From Chrysomallon squamiferum (taxonomy: Eukaryota; Mollusca; Gastropoda; Neomphalida; Peltospiridae), in contig CM022665.1 in the NCBI GenBank assembly GCA_012295275.1, positions 4,130,167-4,194,166 of the forward strand: a stretch of DNA of 64,000 nt. Direction: 5' to 3'. The position numbers and the translations under genes are program-made. Below the pieces are notes generated by a model that worked only from the letters and a program-made list of their open reading frames with translations, was not told where the DNA came from and did not search any database. Positions 28,101-43,040 of this stretch are shown piece after piece; the first letter of the stretch is position 1, and every line of letters begins with the position of its first letter.

Positions 28101-31100
28101 TAACCATCACATTTCAGTTCACTGTTAGTACAACAAAATATGTCACAACTCACACCCAACATCCTGCTTACAAGATATTTCATTTAGAACTTATTTCAAA
28201 AGGCTATTCACAATCACACATGGATTAGATTATCACTAAACATAATGTGTCAAGACCGAACTATCTAATCCAGTTTAGTTTAGAAAAAGAAAAGACATTA
28301 TTGGTGAAAAAAAGAAACATAAAGGATGATTTTGTGAAATGGAATCCATTTTTTTTCCAGCACTAATGAAGAGCCCACGCGATAATCTATTTGAAGATGA
28401 AAGGTCTTCATGAGTCTTTGGTTATCTCCTGCTATAATTACATATCCATTGATTTTTGGGGAAATTTTTGATGCCACCAGTAGTAACAAAATTTGAACTT
28501 TAAGTCTGAACCTGTTCACCTCCCATCATGAATTTCAGGAAGTATGAATATATCCATTAATTATTTTTAAAAAAGATCTGAAGGCAGAAATTTGATAATA
28601 AAACAAGATGTCAAAATTTATCAGAAACATAATACTGTTGTTGTTGTTGTTGTTGTTGTTCTTCTTCTTCTTCTTCTTATTATTATTATTGTATTTATTA
28701 CTTTTTTTTAATCAGAAGCATTATTATTAGAAGTATTAGTAATGGTATTAACAGTAGCAGTAGTGGCAATAGCAATAGTAGTAGTAGTAGTAGCAACAAC
28801 AAACAAACAAAAAAGGAAATAAAGTTTGAAATTAAATGTTATAAATAAATAAATAAACAAAAATGAAGTAAATATTCAGCTTTCATGTAATAATTAGTCA
28901 AAATGTAACATTTTGTGATGCACTTTATTTACATTAATGCTTTTCTACTTCATTTACTATGTTTAATTCTTTTCAACCACAAAGAAACTGGGGCCATTCA
29001 GAATTTATACATTTTAGTACTTTATAAGCACACTATCAAATGAAGTAATGTACAAATTGCAAATCTTAAGCCAAACAGTAGAGCTGTAAGTAAGAATATA
29101 TTAATGGATCAAAGCTCACAGCAGTTTGTGGCAGAGTTTTGTTGGTAATGGCTTCAGTTCTATAAGACTAGGAGTGTTTAAAACAGATTTATTATGGCTT
29201 CAAGACGAAAAGAGGACACAAGTGCTTTAGAAATGGATATATTAATTCTGTTCAGTGACCCATGACTTGGAACAACAGTTCAGTGAGCAATGTTCCTTTA
29301 CAACACTTTTCAGCCTGCTTTCTTGTATTATAAAAGCATTCACATCTTTTGTGATTTTATGACTGATTTTTTTCCCACAGATCAAGACCCCTTTGTCTAA
29401 AACTGAATCACCTGACAAATAAAGTTGGTATAAATTATTATTATTTTTTCCTTTAATCTTTTCTTTTTGGTTGAAGACTGACTACGTGCACATATTTGTA
29501 AAGGATGGAAGAAAGAAATGGTTTATTTAACGTCATATTCAATACATCTTCTAAATGTAGGGTTAAATGGTATCACACACATGTTTAAGGACCATGGAGA
29601 CAGTTAAAAATCTTACAGATATATTTTACAGATGACTCAATCTATTCCTGTTAAGCAGTATTAAACTGTTGGTTATTTTAATATTTTATACTTTATGGTT
29701 CAAGATCTTTTTTAAATTTCTAGTTATATTGTGTTATGCATATTCTTATAGATGATACCGATGATTACAAATTTTACTGATATATTCCAAAGGTTATCTA
29801 TTCCTTGAGACCAGCATTATTTAACTGCTCCTTATTTCAGTATTTCATACACACTCCCTCAAGATTCTCTTACATGTATAGTTATATTGCACCATTCATG
29901 TTTAAAGACCTTGGTGATGATTAACAATTGTACTAATACATTCTGAAGGTTATGTAAACTATTCCTGAAGATCAACGGTATTTAATTACTGCGTCTTCAA
30001 ATATTTTTTACACTTTGCCTTTTGAAGCTATTGTTAAATTATGCATGTATAAGTAGTATACTAATTACTAAAGATCCTACAGATATAGTCTAAAGGTGAA
30101 TAAATCCATTTCTGAAGACCAACAGATTTAGTTATTGCATATTCCAAAATTCTGTATACTTTACTTCAAGATCCTTGAGGAAATCTGAGAGCTCTTTCCA
30201 ACCTAACCAATATGCAGTTCTGAGATCTCTAGGGCAATTCCACTATCATCAGAAGCATCTTGGTCAATCTGAAGTCTAGCATGATAGTATAGAATCTGTA
30301 ATTGGCTGAATGCAATCATGCTAATATAAGATGGCCAGACATTTTATATCCCCTCTCTTGCTTGGTCTGTCACATTCAGATAGAACTGTCAAAATGAAAT
30401 GACTAAAATCACACAGAAATGTCAAACAATAAAATGAATGTTTTAGATTGGCGTAATATTGTCTATGAAATGCTTCCTCAAAGACTTGAAAAAATATGAC
30501 AGCTCACAAATCTTATTCTCAAACAGGCTGAAAATTTTAAAACAAATTATTGATAAACAGATGATTTTTATTTAAAAGAAAATATTCTACAGTAAACTCA
30601 TCTAAATATTGTTTTGATTGTTAATAAACATGTTTTTTTTTATAAAGAATGTGCATCACAATACATTATAAATTTAATCAAAAGATTTATTGAAATGAAT
30701 GAATATACATGTGGCTTTTATGAAGAAGAATTATCACAGTCACAATATGCTGAATTCATCAGAAATGGTTTTTAATTAGTTTTTAATAGGTGGAAAAGTA
30801 TGTATTAAATTAACTGGAATTCTTAACAGGCCTATTTTTTTTTAAATGATTTTTTTGAAGAATATACCATCAGTATAAACTCAATGGTAATGCAGTATAG
30901 ATATATATATATATTTAACTCCAGCAATCAATATTCTTCTTGACATAATATTAATTTGATTTCATGAACAATTCCACCAAATTACAGTCAACACTTTGAC
31001 CACAAAGACCAGTGAATTTAACGTTGTAAATCATCCTGATGTTTAAATTCAATTATTCCATCCATTAACTCCAGTAAAGACCAGTGATGTATATTTACTT

Positions 31101-33919
31101 ACTTTAAACTCAATTGTTAAATCTAATAATATGGGAGACTTTTCTTTGAATTACGTTAACACAGATATTCCTTTGAGAATTTACTGTTCAGTTTGTAAAT
31201 TATTTTTTTCAAAGGAAAATGTAAATAAAATTAAAAGAAAACATGTTTTATTTTTTCAGTTTTTTCCAGTATTTACTTATTTGTTTGTTTGTTTGATTCA
31301 TTTGTTTATTTTTTTATATTTATTCGTTTTTTGGTTTGTTTGTTCTCTTTGTGAAAATAAGTACAGAAATTAAAGATTAAACTGGTAATTTCTATATCAA
31401 ACACAATTACCATTACATAAACACACATCCACACAAACATATATAATTATTGTTAGTGAAACTTAATTATCTCAACAGCAAACTTATTGTACAAAAATAT
31501 AATTTCAAACTCACAGAATCAGTAAATTAAACAGTAATATATTATGTTCCTAGTAAAACAAATTATTTCATATTTATGTGGGAGTCAGACAACAGCTTTA
31601 TGTTCTATGTACAAAACAAGTGATATTGTAACAGCATGTTTTAATATAAACAAAAACCTATAAATAACCTAGTGAATGATATGTTGCATTCAAATTTCTG
31701 TAAAACAAATATTTCTTACTGTCAATATGAAAAATTAATTACCATCACACTATAGCTGAATCGAGTAGTCGCACTCACTATCAATATATAAAAAAAAAAT
31801 CACACAAAATAACTGCAGCAGCAAATTTTAATACAAGCCAGAAGATTATTTTTCAGAACCATATGGTAAACTCAGTGTCACTGTGTCCATGACAGGCTTG
31901 CTTGGAACAGTTTTCTCATGAAAAAAATATTAAAAGACAAAATCAGAAATTATGCCCATAATTATGCCAAAAAAAAATGCCTCATTTATCTTAGTTAAAA
32001 ACATACAGCAAAGTCCCTGGTTATGATGCCTGTAACAGACTTGTCAAAACAGTTCTCTAATGAAACACTGACTAAAAATTTAATCTAAATCCAAAGTCAG
32101 CATGATAACAAAATTGCTGAATGGTTTCCCTGATGGAAACACAGTAAATATTACTTGACACTGTGATAAAATTGTAATTGTTGTACAGTAATGGTGTCCA
32201 TTAGCATCAGACATCACGTGTGCCAGTGAGACCAGTCATCTAATCACTGGTCATTCGTTTTATGACATTTTTATTTGACAATAAAATCTTCTGACAAGCC
32301 AATCTTCACCCACTGATTTGTAACAGCTAATGATAAAAGCCTGAACATGCTCCTTCATAAATAAGCTCCAGGCAAAACAGAATAAAAGCGACTGCTGGTA
32401 ATAATAAAGTGAGGTCTGTTAGTGATAAGAGATGTAGATGTAGGTGTAGACATCTTGTCGTAATCTCATTGTCCTTTCAAGCAAGGGATACCCTGAAGAC
32501 ATGTTTTTTACAACTCGACAAATTGTTTTGATGTTCGACATAAAAAATAATGTATGTATGTTTAACAAATCAACCAAAATGCTGTTTTCTTTGTGCTTTA
32601 AATGAAAAAAAAATTTAATATTACTCATATAAGGGTTTTTTTTCTATGCTAACAAAAATATCTGCAGATCTTTTTCTCGTTTTTTTTTTTTTTCCCCTAA
32701 TTTTAGCTTAAAGCACAAAACGTAACAGGCAAAATTCTGCTATTTGTTTTAATGACAAAATGAATATGTTAATAAATTGCTTTTATTATTGCCCATAAAA
32801 CATAAATTCTTGTTGAACAAAGCATGGTTTTTCTTGTCCAGCAGCATATTTTGAAAATAACAGCATTTAGAAAGAATTGTAAGCAGAATCAATGAATAAT
32901 AATGAACTTCTATGTAAATTTAGAATTTTTTTTTTTTTTGAATCATGAAAGTTATAAAAGTTTGAAATATATATTTATATGTAGATAAGTAAATAAATAA
33001 AAATAAATAAATATGAATAAAACATTTTTATTGATCATTTATTTTGTTATACTAGTCTAAAATAAACAAATAAAATAAATATTTACTTAAAAATCTAATA
33101 ATATATAAAAAAAAGTAATTTATTTTGCTGTACTTCTTAAAAAGTTTCGGAAGAAAATAAACAAATTAAGCACTTTGTCCCAGATAAAAGAGATGGCAAA
33201 TTTATTCAGCAGAGTCAAATCTTCTCTCTATACCTTTTTTTTATAAGATGTGTGAACAGAGACTGCTCTGCATGTTCTCAGGTACTCTGAACAAAAGAAC
33301 ACATCTGAAAAAATGTTCTCATCAAAGAAGGAAGCTTTGTAAAACACAGCAAGACAAGATTTGCAATGGGAAATCCACAAAAGCATTTCCTTTTGTACAA
33401 ACACAATGAGAAGAACTGGGAACGGGAGATACAAAATAAAGCTATTGCGGGAGAAATCTGATTTCTTTCGACCAAGCTTTAACACAATTATTAACAACAT
33501 TCAGCCCAGCTGTGGCAAGGAAATTAAAAGATATTCTAAAGAGAATCTGTCAGACAAGAGATTTTCTTTTTTTCTCCCTCTCTATTGAATTCACACATAA
33601 TGACCCAACACTGACATGTTCAAATTGTAATAAGGAGTTGTATGTGTCAATAATTGAGTGTTTTTCCGGGGATGATGGTGATTGGTACGTCAGTTGTGTT
33701 AAACCCAGCACACAAAACAATCTATCAAACTTGGGTAGCAAACTCAATTACAACTAGGGCAGGAAACCATTACAAAAAAAAAGGAGAGGTTACTTTTCCT
33801 CGTATCCTGACAATTTGTTTACTTCTATTTATTAAGACAAGTAGGTGATATCCAGTTGATTTCAAAATGAAATGTGATCTAATGGATTTGCAAACAGACA
33901 GGTATTAATGTTGTCATAA

Positions 33920-33971
<52 letters not shown>

Positions 33972-35051
33972 TTCTCATTCCAACAACTGCTTTCTATGGA
34001 TTTATTTTAATTTAACAGACTGTCAGATAACATTACATTATATTACATTACATTATTTAATTATTTTCTGAATACATATTTCTATTTAACAATGTTCCTC
34101 ATATCTAGAACTATATTTTAAAGTCATATATATATATAGATATTCAATATATAACAAGGTTATGTCTGTTCTCTAACAATGACATCACAGCATGTTCAGA
34201 TAACTTTGTAGTATGCAGCAGAGCATGATGACCAACATCTGATGTTTTACCACAATAAAAGCTTTGAACGTTTGTGAACATACCCACTCTATAGCACAAT
34301 ATATATATATATATACATATATGTATTTATCACATAACTACTAGACTATAACATAGAACATTCCCATGAAATACCACACAATTATGCAAACTACAAATAT
34401 TATGCATATCAAATAATCATTTAATGTGCTATATTTGTTTCATTTTTTTTTTTTTTTTATTTCTGAATATCTTATGTGCAGCACAAAAATTAATTATACT
34501 TTACACCAGGCATTAACACACACCAACATAAACATTTTCTTTTTCTTTGATACATACTACTACACAGTTCATAACACAAACATCTACCCATAAGCTTGCA
34601 CGCAAACAATAAATAAAAACATAAAGCTAATTGCTTTTTGTTTTATTTTATGAAAATTATGAAATATGAAGATGACAGTGGATGCTGAGTGAGTCACTGA
34701 TAGATAATGGTAGTAAAACAACAACAAATGACATATGTACATACAGGTGTTATGTACCTACTGATAGTGATAAATGGCTTGTATGTGTAATAATGTCAGT
34801 CAGCTCATGTTTTAGTAAGTTGAAGGTGCTGTCAGTGTTTTGTTAATGTTAAATATTTAAAGAAATAAATAATGCAAATATTGTTACAAAGTATTAATAT
34901 TCTTCTTCTTTTCTTCTTTTTTCTGTTGTTGTTGTTGTCATTAAATTTTGTAATTTTTTTAGCAATGGATTATTATTTTTTTTTAATAAAAATTGTTCTG
35001 TCTCTATTTCATTTTAATTACCTCTATTCTTTTAATGTATTTATTATTATT

Positions 35052-35083
<32 letters not shown>

Positions 35084-37423
35084 TATTATTATTGTTATTA
35101 TTATTATTTTGTACTTGTGTTTATGAATACAATGTGTCATATGTTTTACATCTACAGGACAAAATCAACTTTGCAGTTTCTGATCCACTCAACAACATAC
35201 AGCAGACAAGCTTCTGAGCAGTTGATTGTATCCAGCATACAAAAACCTTTACTCTACTCCAACCTTGACCTTTCAATCTTAATAAAATTATCGGAAATTA
35301 TTCCAGTCTCATTTAAGGAGATCAGTCCTTACACTCTGCCATATACTGATCAATCTCTGCGTAATCCTGATAAAGATATTAAAAACCTTTCTATCTTAAT
35401 TCTTATTTAAAGATATCTGTTTCTCCATTTATCCACATACTGATAAGAAGAATTTCCACAATCTTGATATATCGTTATTAAACACATTACATTTTCAGGC
35501 TTATTTAGAGAAATGTTTTATTATGATAAGAATTTGCATAATCTTGATAAGGGTATTAAAATCATTTCTATTTTGACAGTTATTTAAATGGATGTGTACT
35601 AGCACACCATGATACAGTGATCAGATTTGACAACAGACCTGTTTAAGATATTGCAAACCATTCCAACAGACCATGCATATTATCATATAATGATCAGAAT
35701 TTGAGCAAAATCCTGATAAATATATCAAAAAAAAAACATTCTATCTTAATTCTTATTTAAAAATATCTGTTCTTTAACTGGAATTTGCTCACAATCTTGT
35801 TAACATTATTAAAAAAATATATAATGTTTTCAGGTCTATTTAAAAATATCTGTTTTATCTTCATCAAAATTTTGATAATCCTGATAAAAATAATAAAAAC
35901 CACATTCTGTTTTAATATATAATTTACAGATATCTGTTCATGATTATTTCCATACTCTTACCAGAGATTTCTCACAATTTTCATAACCATTTTTATCATC
36001 ATATAATTTTTTTTAAATCTATCCATGCATATTTTCCATTTAGTGACCAAAATCTGCTCTCAGTCCTCAACCCTTATCAAAAATGACTTGACTCTGTCTC
36101 CAACCTGAATGACATGTTTGCAGGCCACAGGGCAACCCCCAGACAAACAAACAGTGGCACATCATAGCATAGTTCTGCAGTCAACCTGTCACTTGGCAGG
36201 CAAATCTGTATGGTTTGCCAAGCATCCAAACAAGTCACTCTGCAACCTCAAACACAACAGCCAAGAAGGCACACATTGCTGAAATGACTTGTGTATGTGA
36301 AAGTTGTCAACACAGACCACAAGCACAAACTTAAGGTTGAAAGTTGACTGTCTGAAGTATAAGAGGGAGAAACGATGTGTAATGTTTTATACCGATTAAT
36401 CAATTGTAGTGTTTAGAATAATGAAACAATGTGATAAAATGACAAGGATTAATTTTATTTATGATCAGTGATATTGTGAAAACTTTACATGCAAGTAATA
36501 CATCCCAATACATATAGATATATTCTTGAATACATAAAACACACATACAAACATCCACACAATAGACACACATATGAATATGCTTAAATACCGTATTTGT
36601 AAAAATATAAATATGTGAAAACATTTGCTCATGATATATATATATATATACATATATATCTTAACATGTAATATAATACATGAACCGTAACACTTGAACA
36701 TGCATACACATACATTCACGCACGCACACAGACATGCATGCACACATACACACACATATACATATACATATCAAACTCTTGTCCATACATATGTATAAAA
36801 ATCATCTGATTGTATCATCTAAAAAAAAAACATTTTTTTTTAAACCAGAAGGCCTACATATCTGCTGAAACATAAAAAACAGAATAATTAAAACAAATAT
36901 TTACCAAACATTACCTAAATGATTTTCCTAATGAACAGTCATGTAATACATTATGTAACACCACTTCATTATGATATACAATTATATCTAAGTTAAGTAA
37001 CAGGTGTGTGTAATAAGGATTTATCATGGCCACAGATTATGAAGCAGTACAGCTGCATTTAACAAACATGTCAAATGAAGTGTCTGCTGTCAGATGAAGA
37101 GGAAACTTCTATAGTCCACTTTTCCTCATATCCTGTACTTAATCTACAGAAGGATATGCTTCTGCCTGTCAACATTTCAGATATGATCTGAGTACTAGAC
37201 AAAGTGAGAGGTAAATACAGACCAATGTATGTGTGATCTGACATTCTGCCAAGTGACCAACAGCCTTGGCACTGGTTTTTTTTTTAAATATATCAATGAA
37301 GAATTTTAGCACAATATGTACTGTGGAACCAATTAACAGACCATTCATATTCTCTTTATACACTGAATAAAAACCCAAATGCTTTTTTCTTTACTGTTAC
37401 AATATAGAAGCAACCTGTTTGTG

Positions 37424-37459
<36 letters not shown>

Positions 37460-40400
37460 AGTGTGCATGTTTGCATACTGGCCTGAGGCATGACATGTAA
37501 TAGGATCAATCTTTCTTAGTACCTCCCTCCACTGGACTGTTTCCATTCCAACCAAAAGTTTATTTACAAAAGGCTGCAATAAGTGCTTTCTAATCTGTGT
37601 AAAAGATTCCTCACTGCTTATCAGTAAATGCAGCTCATGGAGAAGTGGAAGCAAAAAAAAAAAAAAAACCCCAGAATACTCAAACATGATAGACACCTAA
37701 TCACCATTAGTATTAGAACATGCAGAGGCGTCTTTAGACCTAATTACTTCACTTATTGAATACACAGTAAACTTAGTTGTTCTAGCCTGTGAAATAATGA
37801 ATTAGAAATAGTGAGACTTGAGCATGATGCAACTGTGATGTACAATTAAATCTGTCAGTGCCTCCGGCTAGTAAATCTTTCATTTCCATCACATTTGCAT
37901 TATGTATTACATGTACCTTGCGTTAAACCATTTTGTTTTACAAGATATCTACATACATTATATTGTGTTTATGCACATATAACGATCTACCTCCTACACG
38001 TATGCATACATATATACATGCATTCCTACATACCTACATACTTTCATGCATTCATGTATGTAAATATGCATAGAATTAGATTAATTACACACATGCACTC
38101 ATATTATTTATATTCATAAGTATATATCCATGAATGTGTGTATTTTGTACATGTGCATGTCTTCAAAAATATAATTAACACCCAATAACAATTAACATTA
38201 CAGTCTGTCACTCAGCTGTCATCAAACAAAAAAATCATTGTCTAATAATGTAATATACTGTTTAAAACATGGCTAAAAGTTAGAAACTCTTGTTTGTGTT
38301 TGGTTAAACTAATCTCAAAGTTAGTGAGATCATAAGGCTGCAGTACGTATCCTAAAATTACCACTGATATCTGAACACACATAAAACGATTTCTTTTTTT
38401 TTAAAACCATAAAACTTGGCAATTGAATTCTGTTTTTCTTTTTCATTTTAATCCATTTTTAATACAAATAATAACAGAAAAGATTAACAAATACTAAATC
38501 CTTCTACCTTCAACATAATCTTCTTTTTTTTTCAAAAAATGTTAATAAAATAAATTATAGATTTTCATTTTTTTTTACAGTTCTAATCTGGACCCAATAA
38601 CCAAAGCTGCACCTATTTAAAAGAATTATTTATCACTGTCATTTCAATTGAGTTTAAAATCTAAAACCGTGTGTTATCAACTGCCACTGGGTTAACTAAG
38701 ACACAAAATGCAGGTGTACATTGAAATTCAAATTGAATTTTAAATTATAGTTGTCAGAATACACCAGCAGCTGCTTAATGACTACTGTATAGTATGGGAT
38801 CTAAAATACTGAATTGTCTTTCTCATGGAAAAAACCCCAAAACAAAATAAAACAAACACCCCATGTTATATATTCAAAGTTTTAAAATTTGGAAATAATA
38901 AAAAAAAATAATAAAAAATAAAATAATAATAATAATAGAAGTCAGTATCTTCAAAGTAATAATCTTGTGCTTTTAAAAATAATTTTATTTTTAAATAAAA
39001 AAAATTAAATAAGAAACTCTTCTAAGTACTATATATATATATATATATATTAAATAATATTTTATTTTAAAAATACATTTCACATTCAGATCAACTGTCA
39101 AACTGTTGTAATCTTATAAATGAGTTTATTTTTTACTTTATGTTTTCTTTTCTTTTTTCTTCAATTTTACAATAAATAAAAAGTGAAATGAAATGTATAT
39201 TATTTCATTATTTATTTATGTATTGTATTAACAAAAAGAAAATTATAATATACAAGACAGCAATATATGTTTTATGTTGATCTCTAAAATAAAGCTGTTT
39301 ATCAAACATATCTGCTTCACATAAGTGTCAGTGTTTAATACAACATGGGCATTCAGTAAAATATTATTTATAGTGTGCATAAGAGTGCCCAACAGGATGG
39401 ATTTTGGACTCTAATTATACAACAGGCTAATTTTTTATTTATGAAACAGATGATAGAAATTAATTTAGAACATTTAGAACATCATATTCTATAATCCTAA
39501 TAAAACACTTGAAATAAGAATTTAGTATTTTGAAATCCTAATTAAACATCTGAAAAAAGAAAACTATATTCTATAACCCTGATAAAATGGGAACACAAAA
39601 TGTTTGAAAGTTGTATTCTAAGAAAACATATGAAACAGGAATGTTATATTCTCCACTAATAAATGTAGTAAACCTAGTATTTATAAAATTGTAATAAAAT
39701 GTTTGAAACAAAAACGTCATATACTAAAATCCTAACATTTAAAATAAAAATGTCTTATTTTTAAAATTCTAATAAAATGTTTAAATGTTTGACATTAATG
39801 TGTGATATTAATCATTATCTCCGGCCATTCTGTTTAACAAGGAAAATTCTCATTTGACAGATGGCAGCAGTGATATATATGTGTATGTACATATACATAT
39901 ACATACACATGAGCCAGTGTGAAATAAATTTTGCAAGTTTTCATTAAATCAAACAATGAACTTCATTCTGGTCTAGTTCAAAATGTTTATTTATTTTTTG
40001 AGGTTTTTTAATAAAAAATTTTGCTGTGAAATTAAGAGAGTATGGATCACCTTAATTTACATGCAGTAAAAAAAAAAAAAATAATAATAATAATAATAAT
40101 AATAAAAGAAATAAATTAAAAACAAACAACAAAAAAACAAAAGACAAATTGGTTCAGTGTTTTGCTTATATCTGAATTAAATTAAAAAAAGAATAAATTC
40201 AATAATGGAGAAAAAAATTAAAAATTTAATCATATATTGAAATATGATCCAGCACATTTTATGTTGATTTGTAAAATAAAAACCTTTAATAATTAAATAA
40301 TGCAGTCTATAGAGAATATTTCTAACAATTCATTACAATTTATAAGATTAGGTTTGTTTAATGAAATATAATGAAAAAAAGAAAGAAAACCAAATGAATG

Positions 40401-41242
40401 TGTGCATGTAAGCATGTCTGTGTGTGCGTGTGCGAGTGTGTGTGAGAGTGTGTGTGTGTTTATATACCAGTCCATTATGAACTTCAGGCCAAAAACTGAT
40501 AATGGTTCAGGGAATTCTAAATACTTGATTTTGTAAAGAAGTAAAAAATGAAAACAGTACATTCACACTTTCTTCCACCCACATATCCCTGTTATGTATA
40601 CAGTATACAGTATCCAAATAACCTAAATAACTGATAACATTCAGGACAGCATTGAAAACTGAGTTAGTTTGGGTCACAGAAAGTTAACCAAAAAAAAAAA
40701 AAAAAAAAAGAATAAAATAGCCACACCCAAAACAGCACAATGAGAAGGCTAAGGAAAAATAAAACACAATGTATTTGGACAGGTTATGATGAAGACTTAA
40801 AACTTCTATGGCTTATCGGCGGGTCAATGAATGCCTGTAAAAACAGTCACGAATGATTTAACCACAGGCACTCACCAAATCCTCCATCAAAACCCACTGT
40901 TACACTGTTTGGTGACTTTGCACTCGGAGAGCTGGTCTAGCAGCTTTTTTGTTAGTGGGCTATGCAAACGGGGAAATGTTTGTCTTTGCAATTGTCATTG
41001 TTAATGTGCAAGTCAACCACATCTGTACCTGGTGAACCGGAGAGAGGCAAAACAGGTGTATGTTGTGTATTTATGATAAATTTAAAAAAAGGCATTTGTT
41101 GAAAGATGCTATATATATATGAGTAGACATATACATAAACACACACATGTATACACATTTATAGTCATATATAAATCAGTACATACACATACATATAGCT
41201 AAAGATACATAAAGGCATTCTGCATGTATGACTATACATATC

Positions 41243-41279
<37 letters not shown>

Positions 41280-42069
41280 CTATTTAAATGATTCTCTGAC
41301 TGATATTTTATTTATGGTTATAAAATCAAAAGAAAAACACCATCTTTTAATCAGATCTGTATACGTGTATACCTGTCAGTAAAATATAGGTATATAGTAT
41401 ATACATATAAATAAAATATACACTGATACAGATTATCATTTAAAAAATATTGTTTTGCCTTTCTGAGGTTGTTTCATGGTTTCAAATAAAAATTAAAGCA
41501 TAAATAAAAAAAAAAAAAAATAAAAAGTAATCCTTTATTCTTACAAATGGGGATATTTTATTTGTTTTATATGCTTCAATAAATAATTTAATTTTGTATA
41601 CAGAAGCTAATGTATACATAACCTTACATAAACAATATCCAAAGATCGTATCACTTTTTCTGGATTATCAACTGATACAATGTTTTTTATTATGTCAAAA
41701 ATATGTTCATACATTATTAATATGAACATAAATATTTGCAGTTTAAAGGTCACAATTAGTGTGTTTACAGCATGACACATATATTGACATGTTTACAACT
41801 TTAGCAATAATGTTTATATGCCTGCTATAGATAAGGAATGAATTTTTTTTTTTTTTTTGGATTTACCTGCACATATATAATAACACTTGAAGACACTCAT
41901 TTTATTATACAGACATACAGTACTGTAATATATAATTTTTACAGTTTTGTTTTAAGAAGATAACATTATGATGACTTTATTTTATTTATTGTAAATTATA
42001 AGGAACTATTAGGAAAATTCAAGTTCCTAAAGTGATTTTTGAAAAGATAATTAAATAATAATAATAAAA

Positions 42070-42126
<57 letters not shown>

Positions 42127-42623
42127 TTTATTATAATAATTTGATTAAATATTATTATTATTATTATTATTATTAACATCACTTATTTCAGTTCCATATT
42201 TATAACTTTCAATTTATTTTTCTTAAAGATTCTTCTCTGTTATGATGATATTTTTATTTTATTTCCACTGCTTGTTGAATTCTTTTGTTTTACATTAATA
42301 CTGGTACCAAAACTAATTTTAGTCTCCAAACCGAGATTTCACTGCTGAAATTGCTTCCATTCATATTGAGTCCCATTTGATTTTGTTAATGTAATTATAT
42401 TATTCACAGAAACCAAGTGACAAATAGCTAAGCAAGATTGGATTACCCAAGTGAAAAAAAAAAAGAATAAAAAGACCCACGCAAATTAATGAGTATTAGA
42501 TTGTCAACTTTGTTACAGGAAATGCTAAATAAAAACTTGTGATTTGCAGTTAAACAAAAAAAAAAACCAATTGCCTCAAAACTATAAAAACAAATATAAT
42601 AATAATTTTTTTTTTAAATTACA

Positions 42624-42655
<32 letters not shown>

Positions 42656-42992
42656 ATATATAATAATAATAAGTAAAGAATAATAAAATAAATAAATAAA
42701 CAATTAAATAAAATTAAGAAAAACAAATATTCATTTACAGATAATAATTAAACTAAGTGGGAATGGACATAAATTTATTTGACAGTGACAGGTATTTAAA
42801 AGAAACAAAAACCCCAAACAAATAGAAATAGAAGTAGAAAATATGTATATTTTCAAATCTTTTTTTCCCCTGAATAATTTACATATATAATATATATAAA
42901 ATAAAAAAAAAAAATGCTTGAAACAAGGTAATTATTAAAATTTTCTCTCTGTATACAGGTTATTATTATTATTAGTAGTAGTAGTGGTAGTG

Positions 42993-43040
<48 letters not shown>

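Noticed and set aside
33228-33848. Overlapping short frames on both strands in intron 1
   Set aside because: None resembles a known protein, and simultaneous openness on both strands reflects composition. Kept only as a complexity island.
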